Assembly: GCA_021234155.1 (NCBI GenBank)
Contig: JAJEKV010000093.1
Location: forward strand, 1,114,001-1,178,000
Source: Isoetes taiwanensis
Lineage: Eukaryota > Streptophyta > Lycopodiopsida > Isoetales > Isoetaceae
DNA length: 64,000 nucleotides
Direction: 5' to 3'
Both the position numbers and the translations under genes were made by a program. This document shows, one piece after another, positions 1 to 10,862 of this stretch (position 1 is the first letter of the stretch; each line of letters starts with the position of its first letter). The notes beneath the pieces were generated by a model. The model was given only the letters and a program-made list of their open reading frames with translations, was not told the DNA's origin and searched no databases.

Positions 1-1302
1 AAGAAAAGAAGCAAGAGAAGCAGGACACTTGGTGAGAACGTTTGGGATTCCGGCAAAGTACAACTGTTCCACTTTATCTTGCTTGTGTCTATAATTAATT
101 GGTAAGTCTTGTTGAGGGGATAGATTCACCTAATATGCTTTCCTTCCTGTTACTTGAAGTGGCAGTAATTGTTTTCGGCTAAGAAACAAATGAACAACAT
201 GTTCTTGTCAACTATTTATTATCAAGGACGTTTTCTATATGCACTTAAGGACAGAAATTTTATATTTACTGCCTCAATGCGTGTTATCAAAGCTAGCACA
301 AGTATCAAATAAAATATCTTATTGCATATGAATTATGTAAGATGCGAGTTTGATATTTAAGAGCAAGGGAAGATAATTAGAGTGGTGATCACAGACACGA
401 ATACCAAGAGTCATTGGGTAGTAATGCTGCTGCTGAGTGCATATAGCAATATGGAGGCGTGGGAGGCAGATAAGGCTAGTAGGGGCTAACTATAGCATAG
501 TATAACTGTATATGCTAACATGGCTGAAGCTCACTATGAACTTTTTGGTATGACAAAGACATGAATACTTAAGCATATTCATGAATTCTAACGGGTCGGT
601 AATAGTCAAGAGAACCTTCCCTGAAGACTTTATAAAGATGGTCATCATCAGGCCAGTTTCATTATTTTGTGCATACTGCTAGATTGGGAGAAGTTAACAG
701 AAAGTCAATTCTATCTTATTCTGGCATTCTAACTTGATTGGAATTCGATGTCAAAACAGTCATCCGGATTAAAGGAAAGCTTGGTAACTTGCACACACTA
801 GTTCTGCAACATGAGCACATACAGTGTGCAAGAAGTCTGGCACAGGTAGTCTGGTTTATGGAGCATACGCTACCCAGTCAGAAGGAAGTTAAATCTTGAC
901 AAGTTTACAAGAACTCCAAGATACGAATATAAAATGTGCTAAGCTCAAGCTACGAAAGGACATATTCAATTTTAACTGTTAAGGAAAGTAGGCGCTGACG
1001 TAACATGACATGTCAGCCATCTATCTTGTTGCTTATAGTTCTAATGTGTATTTGTTAGTTTTACAGGAACATTATCCGCAAGGTATTCCTTCAAGGGGCA
1101 TCTTTTGCAGCAGAACATTGAATTTACGTTCAATTACTGGAAAATTGCAGCATATCAGTAAAGGTGCAACAGAACAGGTTGGTAAGTTCATAAAAAGTTG
1201 CTTAATTTGGATTGCTTATTTTGCTATGTTTGATGCAGATATTGGAGCTTGCTCACAATAAAAACGAGATTGCCCACAAAGTGCATGAAACAATTTAAGG
1301 TT
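1..1302. other. No recognisable gene at left edge
   Basis: AT-rich sequence with only short open frames. An 83-codon frame at 1010-1261 on the plus strand resembles no family I know and is probably chance. I see no clear repeat, LTR end or splice pattern. Confidence 0.5.
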
Positions 1303-1659
1303 GCAGAACATAGGCAAGACGCAGAGAACTTTGTCTTCCTTATGAACATATAGATGAGGATTTTCACCATCTACTTGTTGTGATACACTTGAAACCAGGC
1401 TTTTGTGAGATAACATTACACCCTTAGGCAACCCAGTAGTTCCAGAAGAATATGGCAAAGCCACAACGTCTTCAAAGTCTATGTCCACAACTGGGCACTC
1501 ATTTTCATCTGCCGCTGTCAAAATAGAGACATGCTCATAGCCCTCAGGAGGTCCATCAATTGTAAGAACCTTGATGCCTTTGTTTTCAATTTCAGCAAGT
1601 TTGTCAACGTACGCGGACTGTGTCGCAATAAGCCGTGCATTTGTTTCTTTGCACTCCAA
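1303..1659 (-). pseudogene. 4-coumarate:CoA ligase fragment
   Basis: This piece reads as the middle of an adenylate-forming 4CL enzyme, which activates 4-coumarate to its CoA thioester in phenylpropanoid metabolism. The diagnostic AMP-binding box [18 protein letters not shown], is present and intact. It is preceded by the 4CL-type stretch DVVALPY and followed by QQVDGENP and VLCVLPMF. About 115 residues of a roughly 540-residue enzyme remain. The frame enters without a proper start (an in-frame TAG lies just upstream). Similarity stops after VLCVLPMF, where the family continues FHIYSLN but this sequence diverges into CNLKLFHA. Box II and the C-terminal lid domain are missing. It is a gene fragment, possibly carried here by a transposon together with the protease exons at 2.1-2.3 kb. 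Confidence 0.85.
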
Positions 1660-2057
1660 TGCCTAAGGGCATTCATTGTCATGGTAATGCAAAGGACTGA
1701 AGCAGATGTTGAATCATTGCATCTTGTTCATGAGATACTTGAGTTTTCCTTTTAGCCATGCAGAAAACACTTAACTTTGAATTATAGTGATTATTGTTGG
1801 AAGTTCTAGCAAATGATGGTTTCTAACAAAAAAATGATGGTGGTGGTACACTGCGGATAGAACAGGATAGAACATACGGATAGAACACACCAGGAATGCA
1901 AGAAATGTAATAACAATGGACAAGTTGATGACCTAGATTTAGAGGCTCCAAATTCAAGAGTAGACAAAATAAAAAGAGAATAACAAGGTGAAAATGCCTA
2001 AAGAAGGATGCCTTTCCATGCTAAAATATGGAGCACATGATAGGGCACATGAATTAC
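1660..2057. other. No gene seen between 4CL and UBP fragments
   Basis: AT-rich spacer. It does not hold the next exons expected for either neighbouring fragment, so both gene pieces end here. Confidence 0.5.
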
Positions 2058-2312
2058 CTTGCTGGCTTTGCACATGTAGCCTGACAAATGTATTTTCTCC
2101 TCAAAGACAATATGGCGATCTATTTTCCCACCAAGGAAGTTCTCAAATCGCTGATTTTTCATAATAAGCATTATCCACTGAAAACAGTGAGTCTAAAGGA
2201 CGAAAATAAATATGTTGAAACTTACCTTTAACTGTATAACCAACACATTAGGCGCTTGAAATATTGACATTTGTTTTCGTGCAGGAGACAGCTTTTTGCA
2301 CCTGCGACAAAC
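2058..2312 (-). pseudogene. Ubiquitin-specific protease fragment (two exons)
   Basis: Two adjacent exons match the catalytic core of a plant ubiquitin-specific protease (UBP/USP). The first (2312-2226) encodes a CRRC zinc-type pair followed by KQMSIFQAPNVLVIQLK. It ends at a GTAAG donor. The second (2150-2058) starts after an ATCAG acceptor and continues RFENFLGGKIDRHIVFEE, recreating the hallmark junction LKRFE in the correct phase, and ends at a GTAATT donor. The intact splice phases suggest recent origin. The Cys box that carries the nucleophile and the His box (GHYY type) are not visible in the flanks, so this cannot be a whole enzyme. It lies on the same strand as the 4CL piece. Identification as a USP fragment is fairly safe; the subfamily is not. 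Confidence 0.7.
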
Positions 2313-4019
2313 ATGGTACAGCAGCATACAGATTCATCAGGAAACCAACAAGTTTTGTTGTTTCCTGAATAGCAGAAATCTTACACTAACATAAAACACC
2401 ATATATCAGTTTACATGCACACGTCACATAGCCTCATAGTGACAGCTCTCCAATTCATGAGGCTGTTATAATCTTTCTTCCTTAAAAGAGGTCCATTTCC
2501 TTAGCTCAAAGCAGTACTAAGTTTATTTGTATCCATCAGGCAATAGACAAAGGTATTAGCAAACATGAAATCCCAACCATTTTACGAACGTAGCCTAAGA
2601 CAAAGAAAGTTCTCTTTAAAGGAAGGCTCTACAAATGAATGAAAAGGTGACTGAATCAGCAATTTTGACACCACGTGTGTTAAACTCTTATGGCACCAGA
2701 TTCCACTGAACAGAACGTCATCAACATTATGAAACTCTAATTCATGGGACTTGTTTCATAAACCCAGATCCCATACTTTACTCATGCTATAAGATCCAAA
2801 GTATTCTTACTTGTTAATCAACTTAAAGTTTCTGTAAAGAAGGGGGCGAACAAGGAGCATCTACACGTGGAGCAGTACCCCACCAATTCTGTCCTAGTGG
2901 GTTTTGGTTGAAAGAGGGTTGCCAACTGCACGAAGTTAGATTGATTCTGCAACAGGTGTTCTTTATAAGACATTCTTGAGACTCTGAGCCATGCACAACA
3001 AAAGATTATTCAGTCAAACATCATTCCTTATAGAACAGGAACCAGTCTGCAATAAGCCATCTCTACACTAAGGGGCCCCTCCTGACAGACATGAATGTAG
3101 ACATGAACGTAGACAGAGTTGTGATGCAGCCTATGAGTACAGATAAAAAGGACAATGTTCATTTGAAGTTTGTCCTGAGTACATTACCCTGACCATCAAA
3201 GTTTGATAAGGCAGCAACACTACTAACTCCTACAATGGCACAAATACAGTGGACTTGCCGTCAAATAAATTTGCTTGCAAAGTCATTTCCCCCCAACAAA
3301 TCTAAGTGCTCCGCCTCTATTGCAATCCCCTAACAACCTCACTATCGGAAATTGCATCCCCACTATTCCACCTTCTCTAGAGTTCCCAAAGTTTGCTTGG
3401 GCAGGCTTGTCTATGAGATGTGCCAAAGCGGCCTAAAGAAGAAAGAATCTAGGTTGACAAATTTATTTTCCACAAATGTCAGGATTAAACAATAACTGGG
3501 CACTTGCCTAGGTAACAGTCTTGCCATGATTGTAATGTAAAAGACCTGTTGGATGACTTTTTTTCTGGAAAAGCTTGTAACGGCCCTCAGGAATCTTGAA
3601 ATGATTCCACAATCCAAAAGCCTGTGATTTGGCTGTGATCATTACTTATATGCATGCACTTCTACCTTCCATGGCAATCATATCAAAGAAAGTCCTCTGC
3701 TCATTCTTCCCACTGTAACATACCATAAAACACTGATTTGTGACTTACAACACAAACGCAGCAGTTTTCGTAGAGGTCGCTGCTTGAATACCAGATATCG
3801 CCAAAAGTACTGCAATTTATAGAACACAAGGTAGCAACACACCGTTGGAAATTCGTAGTTCAGCCTTAGCTTTGATTTAACATTCTCTGTTATGAAACCT
3901 AAAAGTAGAAGACTATATGCGAATACATTTTCAAGTTATGCATGAAGACAAGTGAGCATAACAGGCCCTACAATGCCAACATCAAATTTTGTATTCAATG
4001 AAGTAAATTGAGAACTAAT
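2313..4019. other. Long stretch without recognisable gene
   Basis: AT-rich DNA. I looked for the missing N-terminal USP exons on the minus strand and did not find a Cys-box motif. A 68-codon minus frame at 3411-3617 has no family resemblance. Confidence 0.45.
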
Positions 4020-4304
4020 TTACCTGGTTTTGGTCGCCTCTCCAGATTCAGCGTTGTGCACTTGCTCCTTTGATGAACATGCTGGCCTTTTTCCAAAATT
4101 CTGCCTTTCATAATTGTTCGTTGGCAGATTACCTGCCAACTGACTTGCCTGAGAACATGACCAGCCTTGCATAATGGAGCTCCCTGCAGCATAATGGTGG
4201 CAGAGAACCTTAAACTCGTTCCAAATGTTAGGCCCAGAGTTACACTTGTATCCACTGATTTCTATGATGATTCTTTGGGAATTGAACCCAAACACAACCA
4301 GCAA
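4020..4304 (-). CDS. Possible extra exon, unknown protein
   Basis: An open minus-strand frame of about 94 codons ends exactly at a good donor (ACCAG/GTAAATT). It lies just downstream of the BAH-like gene in the same frame phase, but three stops separate the two. It includes a Cys/His-containing stretch (KVLCHHY) and a polar tail rich in Gln, Asn and Glu. It could be a further exon reached by alternative splicing, or chance. I do not recognise it. Confidence 0.25.
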   Translation of the reverse strand: MLVVFGFNSQRIIIEISGYKCNSGPNIWNEFKVLCHHYAAGSSIMQGWSCSQASQLAGNLPTNNYERQNFGKRPACSSKEQVHNAESGEATKTR

Positions 4305-4340
4305 ACCCTTTTCGTTTTATTTTTTTCTTTATCAAATACA

Positions 4341-5590
4341 TCAATTCCTGTGATCAATCCTCAGGGTATGAGGAGGCATACAATCCTTGCAACAAATTGT
4401 GTATTCTCTTCTATATCCTATCTTCTTACCGTCCATCAGGAAATTGAATTCAAAAAATCCAGTCAGCGACTCCAATAACCTTCTGCATTCCACTAATGTC
4501 CACACCTCTTCCACGTTCAATGTTTGAATATGATCATTCTCCATGTGCACTTTCAGTTCAATCGACGGTGTCCGAATGCAATGCTCCTCCACTGCTTTCC
4601 AGCACATTTGACCATTTTCTCGCTGCCTCTTCTTTCTTTGAACAAAGAAATTGCAATATAAGGTCTGTTTTGGTAACCTATACCTGAAAGTTATAATTTC
4701 ACATTATTTACTTCAAAACCAGAATCGCATAAAAAACTTCATACTTACCTGAATGTAAAACTGCTCAAGTCTACCTCACAAGCAGTTATTTGCCCACCTG
4801 TCTCATGGATGCGTTTTCTCCAATCCCCATAAAATATCTGCTCAAGGGAAGCTTCACTAACGCCTTGAAATGTATATGTCTGTGGTGCAACCCTTAATGT
4901 TTGCACATCCATGAACAAGGAAGCAAATATGCTTATCGGAATGAAGGCTTTTACACCACCTCGAACCCCGCCTCTTTCAGTCAATAACCTTCCTACTTCT
5001 CTTGCTAATAAGCATCGAAATGCCAAAAGAATATGCTTATCATTCAAACCTTTAGAAATATGTGATAGTGCAGGGGAGTTTATTAGTGACAATTGTCCCA
5101 CCTTACCTTTTGTTATTGTGTAATGGTATTTGTGGAACCAAACACCTTGATCCCTGAGAGCAGACAAAGAGACGTCACGAAATATCAAATGCCCAATAGC
5201 ATGATGATGGACTTCCAACACGCTTGTGATACTCTGTGCCGAAACTCTGTCCTTGAAATCAGAAGAACACAAACAATTTACTTCAAGCTTTGGAAACGTA
5301 GAGCTCTATGCAATATCCTCTTTCATCATATCTGCAGGCCCATACGCATGCGCAACAACAATCTCATCTATACTTTTACTGCCACGTCCAATAACAAATC
5401 CAAGCACCTGTGCTTTCCAATGTGCAGTCAAATCATTGAGCTTTCGTTTTTTTACTTTATGATCACCGCGTTGTGCTGGCTTCATAGTCACCCAAGAACC
5501 CACTGAGATATTCAAGTCTATCCATTCTCCATTATCATCTTTCACATTCCTTAATACAATCTGAGTAATTTTAGATCGCTTAGTAGCCAT
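4341..5590 (-). pseudogene. BAH-like domain protein, copy 1 (one in-frame stop)
   Basis: A two-exon gene I do not recognise by name. Exon 1 (5590-4749) starts at MATKRSK just after a CAG acceptor, implying a leader intron. It then has SVGSWVTM, AHWKAQVLGF and HAYGPADM, an order resembling a BAH (bromo-adjacent homology) chromatin-binding fold. The frame is broken once, by TAG at 5308-5306, then runs on for about 185 codons. Exon 1 ends at a consensus donor, TTCAG/GTAAGT. Exon 2 (4683-4341) begins after CTTTCAG in matching phase and carries a basic RKKRQRE patch, likely a nuclear signal, before a conserved end with FLMDGKKIGY. The same protein recurs, more damaged, at 42.6-44.0 kb, where a sense codon replaces the TAG. 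Intact splicing with one nonsense codon suggests either recent inactivation or a sequencing difference. The BAH assignment is by pattern only. Confidence 0.5.
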
Positions 5591-5605
5591 TACCTGTGCA
5601 AACAA

Positions 5606-7316
5606 ATGAATACCACATTATTCAACTAAAAAACCACTTAATAACAATCAATACCACATCATTCAACCAAAAAAATCACTAAGAAACACAATAGGGCTGA
5701 AAATACATATGATTTCTCTTCAATGGACAGCCAGTTAATACAACCTCAAGAAAGCAATCTTCAAAATAATATGAATTTGCTCAATCCATATCCTGTTTTA
5801 AATTGAAATAATAGGAATGTTTCTTTATAGCCAAAATCTATAAATTCTTAGCAATATAACTTGCTCTAGCCCAACATGCAATACTAAAACCTGTAAGAAC
5901 TAGGAAAGAGCAATTATAGATAAAAAGAATCCATAAATATGTCTACAAAGTACCTTCTATGAGAATGGACCAGTTAATACAGGTCGCTTCTGGTCTGGTC
6001 CATAAAAGACTACTTGATCGTTCTAGCTTATAGGATGGTTGGAGGATCTGAGCCAGGAAGTCTATTCCAGTTTCGGTTTTTTGCATTTGAATGTCGCAGC
6101 CTACTAAATGTCTGGCTTCATGCATCAATAATAGCCTGCATGTAAGTGTCCATAACAACAATTATTTTTGCCTAAACTGGATTAAAACTAGGATGCAAAT
6201 GAATTCCCTGCCTTGCAAAATAATATCATTCTATAATTTACATTATGGAGTTACTGAATTACTGGACATACCAGAAAGGCAAGAAGTTCATAGTAATCAC
6301 TTACAGGATGAAAATACAATCCTCTCTATAGGCTGTGAAATAGTACAATGCCTAAACATCCATTAGATGCAAGAAAGAAAGATGAGCTCATCATTCATGG
6401 TCTCTGGAAATATTCTGCAAAGGAGTTCCTATATTTTCTGCGCAGGTAAATTGAAATGTTTTTTTGAAATACATAGCTAGCATATCAATATGCTCTGATG
6501 AAGCGAAATCATAAAGACAAATATAAGACATCTTCCTCGTATGGTGCATTCCCATGAGTTATTCTACCGAATGCTAAAGAAAAGCTAACTAAGCTTTTCG
6601 AAATTGCAATGATCAAACATAAAGACAAGTGAAAACACTCACAAATCAAACGAAATTGATGAAAAGGTGTTCACACCAGAGCTGAATACAGAATCGGGTT
6701 GATCTTGAGATTTCCGGAATTGCTGATTTGCGGTTGATCTTGAATTGCTGAAAGCTACTGATTTGCTATGACATCTGAACAGTTGCGATTGCACCGAAAA
6801 GCATAAGTTAGAATAGAATTGGGTCAGCGGAGCTACAGTGAATGGGTCAATCCCATTGCTACAGTGCCCGACCCATTGCTACAGTGCCCGATTGAACCAT
6901 TCAGATTTCGAATTTCTAGAAGTTAAATATTAGACACATTCAAATACCTTGCTAGCAATTGTCGACACTTGAAGGAGTTGCTTAAACGAATAATCCTATA
7001 GAATTCACAGCAAAATCAAAGCTTTGCCGCCAGGATGAGAGAAAAACTTTGGCGCTAAGAAATTTTGCCTTTAGGAAAGTTCCATTACGAATTCCCGCTC
7101 TCTTAGCATAGATTCAGGCGAAAAACTCTAAGGGGGCAATGCATTAAATGCAATTGTTTTAATGACGAGTTAGGTTGCCATTAATTAGATTAATTAGATG
7201 TATATTAACTAAAAAAAAATGCCACGTCATACTGGTATAACAAAGTAACACCTCGCACGCTATTGGTTGATCCCAAATGCTGATGTGGAATTTCAAGGGT
7301 TTTTTATTGGGATATT
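5606..7316. other. Upstream region of BAH-like copy 1
   Basis: No convincing gene. The DNA is AT-rich and includes a short exact repeat (CCCATTGCTACAGTGCCCGA at about 6851 and 6871) and an E2F-like site. It probably holds the leader and promoter of the minus-strand gene ending at 5590. Confidence 0.4.
7048..7058. promoter_or_regulatory. E2F-like site upstream of BAH copy 1
   Basis: TTTGGCGCTAA resembles the plant E2F core TTTSGCGC. A perfect palindromic version lies upstream of the second BAH-family copy, which is why this weaker match is listed. Confidence 0.3.
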
Positions 7317-8150
7317 TCAAGATCCCAAAAAAACTCTAATGTCCCAGTATCTGTAAAATGAAGACTTGCTCACCCCAAGAATCCATCTCAATGCTCTCAT
7401 ACATACCTTCATGCCCCTCAATTGATATAGTAGCCGTCCTGTGTTTTCATCATAGCTGGAATTCCTACACAAGGAGTAAATGAAATTAATCCTATCTTTT
7501 TGAAGCTGTCCAATGTATTGGGACCTTATTCGCACGCAGGTCATCCACATTGTAATCGCGACTTTGTGCAATCTAGGTTGCAACACTCTTGTCCCCTAAT
7601 TGCCTCAGGTTTTCTTTGGTTGGTGCCATACTTTCCATCCTTTCTAAATATTTGTCACTTCTAGGCCTCTTGGGCACCTTTTGGTCGCCTTTTATGAAAG
7701 ACATAGCGTCTCTTCCTTGTGATCAAAGGATGCTCATCGACCACCAAATCTTCCACATGGCCTTGGGTGGGCCTTGGGGTGTGTAGTTCAAGAGGGCAAT
7801 CTAGAGTATCACCATTCTTGTGTGTAATATATCTAATTGGCCATCTCAACCGAAAGCTTGGGACTCCAAAGAGCCCCTCGAAAGCACACAATGCAATCAC
7901 TAGAGCTTCCCCGGGACATGATTGTATCAACTTCGATAAGAAGCTTCACAATGCCAACTCCAAGATGTTCATCTCCCAGCCTCTCATCATTCACACTATC
8001 AAATGGATCAACCGCAGCTATTATACCCTCTCAAGAATACCGCCTGGTTGCAAGGGTGCAACAAAAGGCAACCCATCTTCCTCCATTGGAGCCTAGGGCA
8101 ATGGCCTCCTTTGACTTCCCTGGCTCCATTTTACTCATCTCACATGTTCC
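7317..8150 (-). pseudogene. DUF8039/DUF7869-type gene, copy B (N-terminal part)
   Basis: The minus strand holds the N-terminal half of the same gene family as 59.9-62.5 kb, broken by several frame changes. Near 7996-7975 it encodes VNDERLG followed by acidic residues, identical at this core to copy A (VNDERLGED). This part resembles the DUF8039 domain of plant transposon-linked proteins. Further along come a Cys-rich CCNLDC segment and then GMKVCMRALRWILGVSKSSF, the pattern that precedes DUF7869 domains (VC..A...HGVS...F). The DUF7869 domain itself is absent; the frame ends near 7317. A likely first exon lies at 8501-8444. The order of motifs matches copy A, which supports true homology, but no open frame spans them. 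Function unknown; a transposase relative is one possibility. Confidence 0.5.
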
Positions 8151-8257
8151 CTGAATGAAAAAGCTCACATTAAAACCATATAGCCCCAAACACCACAAAT
8201 ATGACCATATGAACCATATAAAACCATACAAACATATTAAATATAATCATATTATAT

Positions 8258-8326
8258 CATACAACCATATTAACTAAAATCATACAACCATATTAACTAA
8301 AATCATATAACCATATTAAAGCATAC
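8258..8326. repeat. 23-bp AT-rich tandem repeat, three copies
   Basis: Units at 8258-8280, 8281-8303 and 8304-8326 follow the form CATACAACCATATTAACTAA plus AAT; the third has drifted. The wider 8155-8430 interval is rich in ACCATA and CATATTA words and probably lies within an intron of the decayed gene. Confidence 0.75.
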
Positions 8327-8443
8327 AACCACACTCATTCTAAACCATATGTAAACATTGTAAACATATATAACCATTGAAACTATTCAACCATTGAAAC
8401 CTTATTAAATACATAAGATAACATATATAAACATATAACCTAC

Positions 8444-8501
8444 CCTTTTCATATCTTGTCATGTCCACGCGGCGCTTCTTCGAGGCTGAAACCGTGGCCA
8501 T
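8444..8501 (-). pseudogene. Probable first exon of copy B, basic N-terminus
   Basis: An ATG at 8501 opens MATVSASKKRRVDMTRYEK, with a KKRR nuclear-signal-like patch, and ends at a good donor (AAAAGG/GTAGGT). A matching acceptor, CATTCAG/GG, lies at 8151-8153 before the rest of copy B. The phases no longer join without a stop, in line with decay. The intron would contain the AT-rich minisatellite. Confidence 0.4.
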
Positions 8502-9484
8502 GTCAAGAATCCGCGACCGCCATCGCCATGGAGGGCATGGCCCACACGCGACAATGGTTTTTATTATTGCACTTTTATTTAGGTTCGAGGGTGCGCTCGT
8601 AATTAATCGCACCCTCTTCCTCTCCCCCACCATTCTTCCTCCCCCGTTTTCTCCGACCACTCATCCTCCCTCGCTTCCTTAGGGCCTTTTACCGGACAAA
8701 GCGATCGATCGAACCGAAGCGATTCCAAGGCCATCTTATGATAGTAGCTTGGTCGACGGATCAGACGCCCAAATACCGGGTTCTCGCTAGATTCATTGTT
8801 CGAGCCAAGGCTATCACCGAGAAGAAAGTGAGGCCCTTTTTAGTGCTGCTTTTAGTTTTTCAGAAGTCCTTTAGTGCATTTTTACTTATATTCTGTTGTT
8901 AGAGGCTCTTATTGATCCCTCGATACAATTTACAGCCTAGAAATCCTTATTCACGCTTTGCCAACGACTATACCCACATGGAAGTTTAACCTCGAAGCCT
9001 CCTCCTCATCCAAAGAAATCTTCCGTATATTTTTTGTAATATCATACCCTTTTTAATCTCATTTCTCTCAGATCGTTCTCCACCGTTCCTCCAGACTTTT
9101 CTCCACCGTTCGCTTTTTCTCATTGATCTCACTAATCTCACCGTTATCCGCTTTCCCTTTGTATTGTTTTCGCTTTTGTTATCTTTTTCTTGCTTGTGGT
9201 TGAATTGAATACATTGTACAGTGCACAAGTGAGAATAGTGGTTAGAGTAGTAGCAAGCAACCGAGATAGAAATCATCGAGACCGGTGTTAGGAACTAAGA
9301 TATTGCGCAGCATTAATGTAACATAACTAGGAATGTCTTTCTCCCAAAGAAGAACTAAGAATAGGAATTGCTTCACGTAATCTCCATTTCTAACTCACAA
9401 AGAAATCCAATCGCAGAGACATGCAGAAGGGAGTGGCGAAGTTGGGAATACTTCAAGCTTGCCAACAGTCCAGAAGGCACAGTT
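8502..9484. other. Transition region, no gene seen
   Basis: GC-richer DNA from about 8450 to 8830, then CT-rich sequence to 9300. I see no conserved frame. It leads into the palindrome-bearing block. Confidence 0.4.
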
Positions 9485-10548
9485 CTTCTCTCGACTCGCG
9501 AAGTCGAGAACTTCCCGACGCGAGGCGCAGAAGAGGGGTGTACACTCGACCGCTGGCCGGTTGAGGGATTCTCGACTTCAGCGATTGATTGCACGGCTAC
9601 CCAATGTCTTCACATTCTTTAGAACCCCGCACCTTCGACTCGGAGTCGAAAGAATGTGATACCGCCAATGGCCCTTTGTGTCGCGGTGCCTTCCACCCGG
9701 CCCGAGCCACTCTCCTTCAACCATGCTCATCGAATATTGCGAAGAGGACCGGGCCCGACCGGGTGGAGGCCTCGCCGACTAACCACGAGGTGTTGGCCGC
9801 CGACTCGCGTGAGTCGAGAAAACGCAGCTCTAGTGCACTTTCTAGAGCTGGCTTGGTCTTTAACCACTCTCCTTCTATCTTCCTCTGACATTCAAGGGAA
9901 GTGGTTTTCACCGTCCCGCAGCCAACTCTTAGCAACATTATTCAAGGTGGTGTGGTCGATGGCCTCTACCCAATCAAAGACCGCCTCCTTCAACCATGCC
10001 GTCGAATATTGCGAAGGGGATGGGCTCGACAAGTGGAGGCCTCACGACTAACCACAGAGGTCTGGGCCGCCTTCACTGCGAGTCGAAAAAACGCCAGCCA
10101 AGGTAATCTCTAGAGTGGGCGCAGATAGCCTTAACAACTCTCCTTCTATCTTCCTCTGACATTGGCGGGGGGAAGTTGTTTTGACCGCCCGCAGCCAACT
10201 CTTAGCAACCCATTGTGGAAACCATGAAGCTTCAGAGTGCATTTTCGGCCAAGGAGTCGGGAATGCCTTACCCAACCGCACTCCATGTGTACCATCCCGA
10301 GTTCTCGATGGCTAAGGCATTCTTAATTTGGCGAAGTCGCAGAATATAGATTAACGGCCAACTCTCGCACGTGGAAACCATAGAGTTTGTTTCGTGATTT
10401 CGCCAAGCGAAGTCGGGAATGCCTTAACCAACGTGCACCCATGTGTACTAACCGGAGTTTCGATGGTTAAGGCATTCTCGATTTGGCGAAGTCGAAATGT
10501 AGACAAAGTGCAGACAACAAATGCATTCTCGACTCGCAAGTCGAGAAT
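9485..10548. repeat. Dispersed palindromes, group A
   Basis: Short inverted repeats built on arms TTCTCGACT and AGTCGAGAA around a CGCGA loop. Good copies lie at 9485-9513, 9634-9650 (TTCGACTCGGAGTCGAA), 9801-9822 and 10525-10548 (ATTCTCGACT / AGTCGAGAAT). Worn copies lie near 9569, 10075, 10300, 10395 and 10480. The 9634 copy sits inside a wider hairpin with CACATTCTTT and AAAGAATGTG arms. Confidence 0.85.
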
Positions 10549-10862
10549 CTTTTTAGCCACCAATTCTCCTGTATGGTAGCAAAGGGCCTCGACCGGGCCG
10601 AGGAACTCTCCTTCAACCATCTTCGCCGAGTATTGCGAAGGGAGGGGCTCTGACCGGGTGGAGGCCTCTACAACCAACCACGTGGAAACCACGAGAGAGG
10701 AAGCCAAGGCTTGCATTCTCTACAAGTACCGCACTTTCTATTCTCCCCTCGCTTTTAGTCCCAAGTGCCTCTAGCCTGCCTCGAAAGCCACTCTCCTTCA
10801 ACCATCTTCCCTATTATGCTAAGAGGAGTGGTTCTGGACGGTGGAGGCCCCTCCGACTAACT
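9713..10862. repeat. About 275-bp tandem repeat
   Basis: Landmark words recur at constant distance: CTCCTTCAACCATG at 9713 and 9988, CTTCTATCTTCCTCTGACAT at about 9870 and 10141, and CGCAGCCAACTCTTAGCAAC at about 9916 and 10191. Partial copies starting CTCCTTCAACCAT appear near 10608 and 10792. Several units also carry a palindrome, so the two repeat systems are interlocked. Confidence 0.8.
10250..10500. repeat. About 160-bp direct repeat, two copies
   Basis: The run GGGAATGCCTTA, then a CCATGTGTAC word, then GGTTAAGGCATTCT or a close variant, then TTTGGCGAAGTCG occurs at about 10257 and again at about 10417. The copies are diverged but collinear. Confidence 0.65.

Noticed and set aside
5093-5506. 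137-codon plus frame
   Set aside because: Antisense of the spliced BAH-like gene, which has matching splice sites and a homologous copy.
8340-8660. 106-codon minus frame overlapping the KKRR exon
   Set aside because: Only the part from 8501 to 8444 ends at a good donor; the rest runs into the AT-rich repeat and looks like translated intron.
9368-9888. Several overlapping frames of 70-130 codons at 9.4-10.1 kb on both strands
   Set aside because: They are translations of the palindromes and 275-bp repeats (recurrent STRESRK-like peptides) and are equally open on both strands.
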